32,687 bases of DNA from a virus, in IMG/VR virus record IMGVR_UViG_3300045995_000052, positions 1 through 32,687 of that record. One strand, 5' to 3'. Within the stretch, counting starts at the first letter, position 1. Each line of letters begins with the position of its first letter. This document shows positions 1-6,845 of the stretch, piece after piece. A program made the position numbers and the translations under genes. The notes beneath the pieces were generated by a model, which was not told the DNA's origin, did no database searches, and saw only the letters and a program-made list of their open reading frames with translations.

Positions 1-1
1 T

Positions 2-247
2 GATATAGCATTAGATATAGATGATAATTTTATAGATGTAGTCTTTATTGATAATTGTGTAAAAGATGGGGAAGTATCCAAAACTATAAAATGTTGGATA
101 AATAAAGTAAAAGTAGGAGGTATTTTATGCGGAACAAATTACGATTTAGGTAATAACTCAAATGAAATATTAGAAACAATAAAATCTCTAAATTGTATTG
201 ATAAATTAAAATTAATAGAAAATAGACTTTGGTATATAATTAAGTAA
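2..247 (+). CDS. SAM-dependent methyltransferase-like protein, C-terminal fragment
   Basis: This open frame enters from the left edge and ends at TAA 245-247; about 81 residues are visible and the N-terminus lies outside the window. The stretch VFIDNCVKDG, a following Trp about 14 residues on, and KVGGILCGTNYD have the rhythm of class I SAM-dependent methyltransferases of the Methyltransf_24 type (FIDG.H, then a W..KVKxGGxIxGHDY segment), which carry a late beta strand and substrate-loop Asp. The usual His after FIDG is absent (FIDNC). The SAM-binding glycine loop would be upstream and cannot be checked. Substrate unknown; T4-like phages carry several such enzymes near structural genes. The family call is inference from a short fragment. 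Confidence 0.5.
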   Translation, partial: DIALDIDDNFIDVVFIDNCVKDGEVSKTIKCWINKVKVGGILCGTNYDLGNNSNEILETIKSLNCIDKLKLIENRLWYIIK

Positions 248-268
248 CTTTAACATAAAGGAATTAAC

Positions 269-385
269 ATGAAAGCATTTATTTTAGCAGTATTAGTAGC
301 ATTAACATTAACAATGGTTGGATGTTCACAATCAGATACACCAAAACCATATGTAGAATCAAATCACCCAACTCCAGGTAAGTAA
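269..385 (+). CDS. tiny predicted lipoprotein (38 aa)
   Basis: A 38-codon frame starts at ATG 269 with AAAGGA 257-262 as ribosome binding site. The protein begins MKAF, then has a hydrophobic stretch (ILAVLVALTLTMV) and a lipobox ending in Gly18-Cys19, a type II signal peptide. The mature lipopeptide would be only about 20 residues (C-S-Q-S-D-T-P-K...), polar and proline-containing, and would be expected in the inner or outer membrane of a Gram-negative host. It lies between the methyltransferase fragment and gp13, apart from the spanin genes at 19300-20027. Function unknown; superinfection exclusion or envelope modification are possibilities, not conclusions. Confidence 0.7.
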   Translation: MKAFILAVLVALTLTMVGCSQSDTPKPYVESNHPTPGK

Positions 386-397
386 TAATAAAATTGC

Positions 398-404
398 CTA
401 AATA
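398..404 (+). promoter_or_regulatory. putative late promoter (CTAAATA) of gp13
   Basis: CTAAATA lies 36 nt upstream of the gp13 ATG in the short gap after the lipoprotein gene. It resembles the T4 late -10 element TATAAATA recognised by gp55. The same heptamer recurs at similar distances before 18452, 24869 and 28158. Confidence 0.5.
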
Positions 405-433
405 TATGATAAGACTAATGTTTAGGTAATTTT

Positions 434-1180
434 ATGGCACAATTAACAAGTAGAGCACAATTAAAAAAGTATTGCTTAGAAAAACTAGGCGAACCAGTAA
501 TTGAAATCAACGTAGCAGATTCTCAGGTAGAATCTAGAATTGATGATGCCATTGAATTCATGGTTGAATACAATTACAATATGATAGAAAAGAAATATCT
601 ATCAATTCAAGTTACTCAACAAATCATTGATGATAATTTCCTAACTGTACCTGAAGAAGTATTGGCAGTATCTCGTATAATGCCTATCAGAAATTCTAGC
701 GTAAATTCATCAAACTACCTATTCGATATTCAATACCACCTAACAGCAAATGATTTATTAAACACTGTTGGTACTGGTGATGTATCATCATACTATATCA
801 CAAAACAACACATTGCAACAATACAAGATGTATTTAATGCTAAATCACAACATGAATTTAGACGTTATACTGATAAGTTACATTTTAAATTTGATGCTGA
901 TGTACGACTATTTGTTGGTGATTACATTGTTTTAGAATGTCATACTCCAATAGAACAAGCTTCTAGATTTTGGAATGATAGATTATTACGCAATTATGCC
1001 ACACAATTGATTAAACGTCAATGGGGTGGAAACTTATCTAAATTCCAAAATGTACAATTGCCTGGCGGTATTATTTTGAATGGTACTGAATTATACAATC
1101 AAGCTCAATTAGAGATTGATAAGATGGAAACAGAGTCTGTTTACCTATATTCAGAACCAGATGAATTAATAATTGGATAG
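434..1180 (+). CDS. gp13: gp13, neck/head completion protein
   Basis: 248 residues, starting at ATG 434. The N-terminus (MAQLTSRAQLKKYCLEKLGEPVI, then a helical IDDAIEFMVEY segment) and the acidic C-terminus fit the gp13 family of T4-like phages as I know it. gp13 with gp14 forms the neck that closes the filled capsid and offers the docking site for the tail. T4 gp13 is 309 aa; the shorter form is typical of marine relatives. Identity is strongly supported by synteny: gp14, gp15, gp16 and gp17 follow in T4 order. A CTAAATA late-type promoter precedes it, and a 79-bp repeat carrying a minus-strand promoter begins four bases after its stop. Confidence 0.85.
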   Translation: MAQLTSRAQLKKYCLEKLGEPVIEINVADSQVESRIDDAIEFMVEYNYNMIEKKYLSIQVTQQIIDDNFLTVPEEVLAVSRIMPIRNSSVNSSNYLFDIQYHLTANDLLNTVGTGDVSSYYITKQHIATIQDVFNAKSQHEFRRYTDKLHFKFDADVRLFVGDYIVLECHTPIEQASRFWNDRLLRNYATQLIKRQWGGNLSKFQNVQLPGGIILNGTELYNQAQLEIDKMETESVYLYSEPDELIIG

Positions 1181-1184
1181 ACAC

Positions 1185-1263
1185 CTTATAAGTACTTATA
1201 AGTATTAATACATTTCAAAGAATGACATTTATTATTATAGCAAAGAAAATGAAATCTGTCAAG
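1185..1263. repeat. 79-bp intergenic repeat, copy 1
   Basis: This element fills most of the gp13-gp14 gap and matches copy 2 (3512-3590) at 76 of 79 positions; the only mismatches are the three bases 1211-1213. It opens with an 18-bp perfect palindrome CTTATAAGTACTTATAAG (1185-1202), which holds two TATAAGTA-like words on the + strand. It closes with a complete sigma70 promoter on the minus strand. A promoter plus a stem-loop between virion genes matches the PeSL (promoter-early stem-loop) cassettes described in RB49-like phages. Just downstream, 1271-1290 is a 10-bp tandem repeat (TTGTAACAGT/TTGTAACAGG). Confidence 0.9.
1234..1262 (-). promoter_or_regulatory. consensus sigma70 promoter on the minus strand (repeat copy 1)
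   Basis: Read on the minus strand: -35 TTGACA (1262-1257), a 17-nt spacer, -10 TATAAT (1239-1234), with TGC before the -10 giving an extended -10. Both hexamers and the spacer are ideal. Transcription would start near 1227 and run leftwards, antisense to gp13. No minus-strand gene is visible there. Confidence 0.8.
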
Positions 1264-1298
1264 AAATAAATTGTAACAGTTTGTAACAGGGGAATATC

Positions 1299-2189
1299 AT
1301 AGCAACTAATCCATATTTTAAATCAAATTTTAGAGGTTCTGGAGAACAGAACTTACTTAATAATTTGACAAGAGAAAGTATACAGCAACAAGGGTATGAT
1401 ATGTATTATATCCCAAGAGAAACTGTTGCCTTAGATTATTTGTTTGGCGAAGATATCCAATCAGCATTTACAGACCCAATTTCGATTGAGTGTTATATTA
1501 AATCTGTTATTGGTTATACTGGTGCTGGTGATGTATTGGCTAAATTTGGATTAGATATCCAAGATGATATGATGATACAAATGCATATACAAAGATTTGA
1601 TGATGAAGTAACTTCAAAATTTCCAGAAATCGGCAGACCTCGTGAGGGTGATTTGATGTATTTTGGATTAGATAAGCATTCTATATTTGAAATATCATTT
1701 GTTGAAAACAAAAAACCATACTATCAATTGGGTTCTATATACATATATGAACTAAGTCTTAAACGCTTTGTATTCAGTGGTGAAAAAATTAATACAGGAA
1801 TTGAAGATATTGATGACATTAATACATATGGGTCTAATGTGAAAATTGAATTAGGAACATCACAATCAATATCAACTAGATATACATTCGGTGAGATAGT
1901 ATATCAATCAACATTAGGTACATTGATAGGTGCTACAGCTACTGGTGAAGTTATTGAACACATCGGTAATACATTAACCCTGCATAGAGTTAGTGGTGAG
2001 TTTAGACAGGGTTTATCTATTAAAGGTGATACATCTCATACAATCTATTCATTCCCAATTAAATCTGATGCTACATTTGATGATACCACTACAGATAAGA
2101 TTGCTGATAATATAAAAGTAAGAACAGAAACTAATACCATATTGGATTTTAATGAAGTTAATCCATTTTTAGATACAGGATATGATTAA
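1299..2189 (+). CDS. gp14: gp14, neck protein, apparently AUA-initiated
   Basis: gp14 joins gp13 in the neck and couples the head to the tail. From 1299 the frame reads ATNPYFK after the first codon, then GEQNLL and YDMYYIPRETVALDYLFGED; the last block matches the conserved YYVPRE...FGED region of gp14, and MATNPYF is the N-terminus I know from marine gp14 proteins. The codon at the Met position is ATA, preceded by AGGGGA (1288-1293) with 5-nt spacing. The first conventional start is TTG 1365, which would remove 22 conserved residues and has no good ribosome binding site. The frame is closed upstream at TAA 1284-1286. From ATA the product is 296 aa (T4: 256). The stop overlaps the gp15 ATG. 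Confidence 0.82.
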   Translation: MATNPYFKSNFRGSGEQNLLNNLTRESIQQQGYDMYYIPRETVALDYLFGEDIQSAFTDPISIECYIKSVIGYTGAGDVLAKFGLDIQDDMMIQMHIQRFDDEVTSKFPEIGRPREGDLMYFGLDKHSIFEISFVENKKPYYQLGSIYIYELSLKRFVFSGEKINTGIEDIDDINTYGSNVKIELGTSQSISTRYTFGEIVYQSTLGTLIGATATGEVIEHIGNTLTLHRVSGEFRQGLSIKGDTSHTIYSFPIKSDATFDDTTTDKIADNIKVRTETNTILDFNEVNPFLDTGYD

Positions 2190-2881
2190 TGTCATTACAC
2201 AATCAACACTTCTATCATGGATTAATCCGTAAGTACGTAGTAGCATTCGGAAATATCTTTAACTCTATTCATATTGTCAGATATGATTTGAATGGTATCG
2301 AAACATTTAGAGAAAAAGTTCCATTAGCCTATGGTCCAAAACAAAAGTACCTATATCGTACAGAACAAAATCCAGACTTAAATGAACGCTTTGCTATCAA
2401 GTTACCTAGAATATCATTTGAGATGGTTGAAATGCGATATGATGCAACCAGAAAAACACCATCGACTAATAAATTGAAGACAGATGTTATTGTTAATCAA
2501 TCAAAAGATTATCAGTATAATGCTGTACCATATGAATTTCTGTTCGATGTTAATATTATGGCTAAAAATACAGAAGATGCTTTACAAATGGTTGAGCAAG
2601 TCGTTCCATTTTTTACTCCAGATTACACAATGACAATTAATGCAATTCCAGATTTAAATATTAAATTGGATATTCCAGTAATCATTAATGCAATTACATC
2701 CGAAGATAATTGGGATACAGGATTCAATGAAAGACGTGATATCGTGTGGAACTTAAGCATGACTCTTAAAGGGTTCTTATATGCTCCAACACGAAAATCT
2801 AAAATTATACTTGAAGCAGATTGGGATATCAGTGGATTTGATAATAATATTATGTCAAGTGGCATAGAAACTACACCCTAA
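2189..2881 (+). CDS. gp15: gp15, tail terminator / sheath stabiliser
   Basis: 230 residues (T4 gp15: 272). The N-terminus HFYHGLIRKYVVAFGNIF, then VPLAYGPKQKYLYR and a KLPRISFEM segment, are hallmarks of the gp15 family, which caps the top of tube and sheath and binds the neck. The ATG overlaps the gp14 stop (TAATG), indicating translational coupling. The order gp13-gp14-gp15-gp16 is as in T4. Confidence is high from motifs and position together. The gene ends within a CTAAATA word (2878-2884) that lies too close to the gp16 start to serve as its late promoter. Confidence 0.87.
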   Translation: MSLHNQHFYHGLIRKYVVAFGNIFNSIHIVRYDLNGIETFREKVPLAYGPKQKYLYRTEQNPDLNERFAIKLPRISFEMVEMRYDATRKTPSTNKLKTDVIVNQSKDYQYNAVPYEFLFDVNIMAKNTEDALQMVEQVVPFFTPDYTMTINAIPDLNIKLDIPVIINAITSEDNWDTGFNERRDIVWNLSMTLKGFLYAPTRKSKIILEADWDISGFDNNIMSSGIETTP

Positions 2882-2888
2882 ATAATAC

Positions 2889-3518
2889 ATGAATAAGAAT
2901 ATTAAAAACTTTATAAGCTCTGTTAGAGCATTGAATATTAATTTAAGACTTTCACCAGACAAAACATTTGTTATATATGAACCACCACTTCCAGTGGATA
3001 TGATTCAAACAGCAATTGATTTAACTGATGATATATGCATTTACTTAGATAATGAATCATTACTGTTATCAGATGAAGATGCTAAAATTATTGATTCATT
3101 AATTGATAGTGAAGATGTATTAGAACACTCTACATTTAAATTAACAAACCCAATTACTAGTGATGAAGAAGAAAATCTTCCAATAGTGTATGAGGAAATG
3201 ACATCAGAATCATTTGACCGAGATTTTGATTTTATCCGCAAGAATCTTAAGGATATTTCTACTAAGGGAACAAAGGCATTAGGGCGAATGATTTCTGTAG
3301 CTCAAGAATCTCAACACCCTAGAGCATATGAAGTTGTAGCAACTTTAATGAAGACTATTGCTGATGTAAATAAAGATTTATTAGATTCTCATATTAAGAA
3401 ACAAGATAAGAGTCCAGTGTCGCCTAATTCTGGAAATACGACTAATGTACAGAACAATACTGTATTTGTTGGTTCAACATCAGAGCTTTCTAAGCTTTTA
3501 GGCAAAAAGAACTTATAA
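2889..3518 (+). CDS. gp16: gp16, small terminase subunit with an extra N-terminal region
   Basis: gp16 forms the ring that recognises DNA and regulates the gp17 packaging motor. Residues about 110-209 carry the family signature: FDFIRKNLKDISTKGTKALG, ESQHPRAYEVVATLMKTI, and a tail with NNTVFVGSTSEL. The first roughly 95 residues are extra compared with T4 gp16 (164 aa): a compact part (residues 1-55, with NINLRL, KTFVIYEPP and a helix) and an acidic linker. No Shine-Dalgarno sequence is visible before ATG 2889, 7 nt after the gp15 stop, so expression probably depends on coupling. The last codons overlap the start of repeat copy 2. Confidence 0.85.
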   Translation: MNKNIKNFISSVRALNINLRLSPDKTFVIYEPPLPVDMIQTAIDLTDDICIYLDNESLLLSDEDAKIIDSLIDSEDVLEHSTFKLTNPITSDEEENLPIVYEEMTSESFDRDFDFIRKNLKDISTKGTKALGRMISVAQESQHPRAYEVVATLMKTIADVNKDLLDSHIKKQDKSPVSPNSGNTTNVQNNTVFVGSTSELSKLLGKKNL

Positions 3519-3590
3519 GTACTTATAAGTATTAATAAGCTTCAAAGAATGACATTTATTATTATAGCAAAGAAAATGAAATCTGTCAAG
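3512..3590. repeat. 79-bp intergenic repeat, copy 2
   Basis: Second copy of the element at 1185-1263 (76/79 identical). It starts inside the last codons of gp16 and ends 28 nt before the terminase-like gene at 3619. Here the palindrome is extended to a perfect 20-mer (3511-3530). On the minus strand the hairpin is followed by TTCTTTTT, so promoter plus hairpin could give a short (about 50-nt) terminated antisense RNA. The two copies bracket gp14-gp15-gp16, with starts 2327 bp apart. Confidence 0.9.
3561..3589 (-). promoter_or_regulatory. consensus sigma70 promoter on the minus strand (repeat copy 2)
   Basis: Minus strand: TTGACA (3589-3584), 17-nt spacer, TATAAT (3566-3561), extended -10 TGC. 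It is identical to the promoter in copy 1. The transcript would run leftwards over the end of gp16. Confidence 0.8.
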
Positions 3591-3618
3591 TAAAATTTAC
3601 AAATAAAGGAAAATAATT

Positions 3619-4359
3619 ATGAACATAGAACAATTCCACATAGATGAATATTTAAAATGTAAAGATGACATCGTATACTTTACCGAAAACTATCTAAAAA
3701 CATTTGATAGTGATGGAAAATTAAATCCTATAAAACTGTATCCATATCAAATCGAATTAATGGATAAAGATTTAGTTACAGCTAGAACATCTAGAGCAAT
3801 CGGATTTACAACACTAGCATGTATAAAAATATTACATTCGATAATATTTGAAACAGGAAAGACAATCTTAATATACTCATCAAATAGAGAGATGGGAATA
3901 AACACATTAAGATTTGTTATGGAATTATATGATATGTGTTCATTCGATATAAAACCAGTAGCAAATTTACGAAGTAAAATGCAAGTACAATTTGATAATA
4001 TTAATTATGTATCAGTAATTACATCGACAAATGGTACACGAGGTCAACATATATCAGAATTATATCTACAGGATGTAGATTATATGCAAGAAAATATAGA
4101 GGAAATTATTCATGTAACTTTTCCAACATTATTATCGGGTAGAATTTTACCAAAAATATGGGCATGGTCTAATATCGGTAGGAATGATAATCTAAGTATT
4201 CTTAGAATGTATCTAAAAAATAATATGAAATTTAATCATTATGATTTACCTTGGTACATTATACCAAATAGAGATTCAAAATGGATAAACTCAATGAAAA
4301 ATGTAATGGGTAAAGAATCATTTGATAGAGAGCATAATAACACGTATAGAGCGATTTAA
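3619..4359 (+). CDS. degenerate terminase-ATPase paralogue, nuclease domain absent
   Basis: 246 residues that align throughout with the ATPase half of gp17 just downstream: KCKDDIVYFTENYLK against KCRDDPVYFTRNYIK, YPYQIELM against YDYQEEII, GTRGQHISELYL against AIRGFSISFLYI. The catalytic residues are lost. The Walker A segment RQSGKTT of gp17 is RAIGFTT here (Lys to Phe). The Walker B DE pair of gp17 is Gln151-Asp152. The TST motif III is gone (AWS). The protein stops where the gp17 ATPase domain ends, so no nuclease is present. The frame is intact, with an AAAGGAAA ribosome binding site before ATG 3619, so it looks like a maintained gene rather than debris. A regulatory or structural part of the packaging motor is a reasonable inference. 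Confidence 0.75.
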   Translation: MNIEQFHIDEYLKCKDDIVYFTENYLKTFDSDGKLNPIKLYPYQIELMDKDLVTARTSRAIGFTTLACIKILHSIIFETGKTILIYSSNREMGINTLRFVMELYDMCSFDIKPVANLRSKMQVQFDNINYVSVITSTNGTRGQHISELYLQDVDYMQENIEEIIHVTFPTLLSGRILPKIWAWSNIGRNDNLSILRMYLKNNMKFNHYDLPWYIIPNRDSKWINSMKNVMGKESFDREHNNTYRAI

Positions 4360-4389
4360 ATTATAAATTGATATCAGTATATGTATTTT

Positions 4390-4397
4390 AATAAATA
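4390..4397 (+). promoter_or_regulatory. putative late promoter (AATAAATA) of gp17
   Basis: AATAAATA differs from the T4 late consensus TATAAATA only at the first base and lies 48 nt before the gp17 ATG, in the 78-nt gap after the paralogue. Nothing else is recognisable in this gap. Confidence 0.4.
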
Positions 4398-4437
4398 ACT
4401 CAGTCTGGAGCTATTCTGAAAGAAATAGGCACATAAT

Positions 4438-6129
4438 ATGGCAGTACAAAAGGGATATCTTGGTAATCCTAACTTAAAGAAGTCGGGAACTAATATATCA
4501 TTTACTCCCCACATGGTTGAGGAGTGGACAAAGTGTAGAGATGACCCTGTATATTTCACTAGAAATTATATAAAGATTATCCACGTTGATAAGGGAATGA
4601 TTAACTTCTTACCCTATGATTATCAAGAAGAGATAATTCAAACAGTACATGATAATCGATATAGCATAATTCTTACTGGTAGACAGAGTGGTAAAACCAC
4701 ATCTATTGTAGCATCAATATTACACTATGTAACATTTAATGATGAAAAGACTGTAGCATTACTAGCCAACAAGGGTGATACTGCACGAGAAATTCTAAAC
4801 AGAATTCAGATTGCCTATGAGAATTTACCTGAGTGGCTTCAACATGGTACGATTGAATTTAATAAAGGTTCAATGGTATTAGAGAACAAATGTAGAATCA
4901 TTGCATCATCAACATCATCATCTGCTATTCGTGGATTCTCAATCTCATTTCTATATATCGATGAGTGTGCTTTCGTGGAAAACTGGGATGCATTCTATAA
5001 AGCGGTATATCCAACGATTTCATCTGGTCAAGAAACCAAGATTATATTTACAAGTACTCCAGCTGGCATCAACCACTATCATAAATTATGGAAGGATGCT
5101 GTTGAGGGTCGTTCATCATTTGTACCAATTAAAGTTACATGGAGAGATGTACCTGGTCGAGATGAAGAGTGGAAGAGGGCAACTATTGCCAATACTTCTG
5201 AAGAAGCATTTATACAAGAACATGAAGCTGAGTTTATTGGTTCTGCTGGAACATTAATTGATGGGTGGAGACTAAAAGAATTAGTTGAAGATAATCCAAT
5301 CAAAGCTAATAAATTCCTAAGACAATACAAAGCAGTAGAAGAAAATCACATATACACATTGGTAGCAGATGTATCTCGCGGTAAAGGGATTGATAACTCA
5401 GCATTTATTGTTGTTGATGTATCAACATTACCATATCAAGTAGTAACTACTTACTATTGCGATACAATACCACCAGACATGTTTGCAGAAGTTATATTCC
5501 AAGCTTATAGTTATTATAACAAAGCATTTGTATTAGTAGAGAACAATGATGCTGGATGTGAAACATTACGAGTATTGAACGATACATACGAGTGTGAAAC
5601 AATCTTAGGTATGCAGACAGATGGGCAGGGTAGAAGAATTGTCAGTATCAATGGGGGAACAGCTTTTGAGTTTGGTGTAAGAACAAGTAAAACAGTTAAA
5701 GCTGTAGGTTGTTCTAGAATTAAACAACTAATAGAAACCTATTCATTCTTATTTGGTGACAAGTGGATTATAGATGAGGCTAATAAGTTTATTAGAATCG
5801 GTAAATCATATGAGGCACAGAAAGATGCACATGATGACATTATGATGTGTTGTGTGTTATTTGGATGGCTAACAACTCAATACTTATTTGAAGACCTAAC
5901 TACTATTGATACTAGATTTAGTATGAGAGAACAGTTCGAAACAAGGTTTGAAGAAGAACTATTACCATTCGGGTATGTTTTAGATGGACTAGATACATAT
6001 GGTGATGATAGTGGATTTGAATTTGAATCTATACAGTTACCAGAATATGATGAAGACTTCTTTGAAGATATGGGATTACGAAGAGATAAAGTAAAAGAAT
6101 CTTTTGATTTCTTTATGGATATTCGATAA
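4438..6129 (+). CDS. gp17: gp17, large terminase subunit (packaging ATPase and nuclease)
   Basis: gp17 cuts concatemeric DNA and pumps it through the portal into the prohead. In this 563-aa protein (T4: 610) the N-terminal ATPase has Walker A GRQSGKTT (81-88), Walker B FLYIDE (171-176) and coupling motif TST (205-207). The C-terminal RNase H-fold nuclease keeps the acidic triad: Asp311 in LVADVSRG, Glu368 in VLVENND, and Asp466/467 in DAHDDIM. All key residues are intact, in contrast to the neighbour at 3619. The start at ATG 4438 has only a weak AATAGG upstream. The C-terminal 90 residues are strongly acidic. gp55 follows after a new promoter. Confidence 0.96.
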   Translation: MAVQKGYLGNPNLKKSGTNISFTPHMVEEWTKCRDDPVYFTRNYIKIIHVDKGMINFLPYDYQEEIIQTVHDNRYSIILTGRQSGKTTSIVASILHYVTFNDEKTVALLANKGDTAREILNRIQIAYENLPEWLQHGTIEFNKGSMVLENKCRIIASSTSSSAIRGFSISFLYIDECAFVENWDAFYKAVYPTISSGQETKIIFTSTPAGINHYHKLWKDAVEGRSSFVPIKVTWRDVPGRDEEWKRATIANTSEEAFIQEHEAEFIGSAGTLIDGWRLKELVEDNPIKANKFLRQYKAVEENHIYTLVADVSRGKGIDNSAFIVVDVSTLPYQVVTTYYCDTIPPDMFAEVIFQAYSYYNKAFVLVENNDAGCETLRVLNDTYECETILGMQTDGQGRRIVSINGGTAFEFGVRTSKTVKAVGCSRIKQLIETYSFLFGDKWIIDEANKFIRIGKSYEAQKDAHDDIMMCCVLFGWLTTQYLFEDLTTIDTRFSMREQFETRFEEELLPFGYVLDGLDTYGDDSGFEFESIQLPEYDEDFFEDMGLRRDKVKESFDFFMDIR

Positions 6130-6134
6130 AACAC

Positions 6135-6163
6135 TTGCAATATATATTAATATGTGGTATAAT
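6135..6163 (+). promoter_or_regulatory. sigma70-type promoter for the replication block
   Basis: TTGCAA (6135-6140), 17-nt spacer, TATAAT (6158-6163) with TGG before the -10 (extended -10). It lies 26 nt upstream of the gp55 TTG start, in the only gap between gp17 and the replication genes. The words TGTGGTATAATG recur in the promoter at 16463. Confidence 0.8.
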
Positions 6164-6188
6164 GCTATTTAATTGAAAAGGTATCATT

Positions 6189-6821
6189 TTGACTAAATTA
6201 AAAAAATCAACAATCATCAGTGAAACATCTGATAAACCAATAACAAAAACTTCCGCACACTATGTATCGAATCCAGATTTATATAATGAATTTGTATTAT
6301 GGAAAGCTACTCGTGTATTAGCTGAAGCTGATGGGTTAGAAGAACCAGCTATACCAGAAAAAATTGGTAAAGGTATTATGCAGATTGCTAATAACTTTAT
6401 CAAAAAGTATAATTGGCAATCAAATACCAAATGGAAAGATGAGATGGTTGGGGATGCAATATTAAATTGTATCTTGTATGTACGAAATTTTGACCCAGAC
6501 AAATCTAAGAACCCATTTTCATATTTTACTCAGACTTGTTATTATGCATTCCTTCGTAGAATTGAAAAAGAGAAGGAAGAGGATTATGTCAAGCATAAAT
6601 CAACACTTAATTCATTGGTATTTCAAGAGATACAAAATGGTAATATAGATGAAGATGAATTAGTATTAGAAGATTTTGATTATAATGCATCAGGTGTAGA
6701 AGATTTCATATCAGGTTTTGAGATTAAGAAGTTTGGTAAAGCATTAGATTCAAATGAAATTGGTGGTAGTGGTGGCAAGACAAAACGATTAGATTTAATG
6801 GATGATGTAGGATTTTTATAA
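6189..6821 (+). CDS. gp55: gp55, late-transcription sigma factor
   Basis: gp55 replaces the host sigma on RNA polymerase and directs it to late promoters, activated by the gp45 clamp. The 210-aa product (T4: 185) has the sigma region 2-like core at residues 80-130: KWKDEMVGDAILNC, YVRNFDPDKSKNPFSYFTQ and AFLRRIEKEK. The C-terminus ends in LMDDVGFL, which could be a hydrophobic clamp-binding tail as in T4 gp55 (inference). The start is TTG 6189 with AAAAGG (6176-6181) at good spacing. A sigma70-type promoter directly upstream suggests early/middle expression, fitting a factor that then switches on the CTAAATA promoters seen in this window. Confidence 0.92.
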   Translation: MTKLKKSTIISETSDKPITKTSAHYVSNPDLYNEFVLWKATRVLAEADGLEEPAIPEKIGKGIMQIANNFIKKYNWQSNTKWKDEMVGDAILNCILYVRNFDPDKSKNPFSYFTQTCYYAFLRRIEKEKEEDYVKHKSTLNSLVFQEIQNGNIDEDELVLEDFDYNASGVEDFISGFEIKKFGKALDSNEIGGSGGKTKRLDLMDDVGFL

Positions 6822-6845
6822 TAAACAATTGAGAGGGATTATATA

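Noticed and set aside
1365-2189. TTG 1365 as the start of gp14
   Set aside because: It drops 22 residues that match gp14 N-termini and lacks a ribosome binding site; the ATA at 1299 with AGGGGA upstream fits better.
2878-2884. CTAAATA as the late promoter of gp16
   Set aside because: Only 11 nt before the ATG, so transcription would start inside the gene; translational coupling to gp15 is more likely.
4901-5257. 118-codon alternative frame inside gp17
   Set aside because: It lies fully within the conserved ATPase/nuclease region of gp17; composition (His, Leu and Gln runs) is that of a shifted frame, with no start signal.
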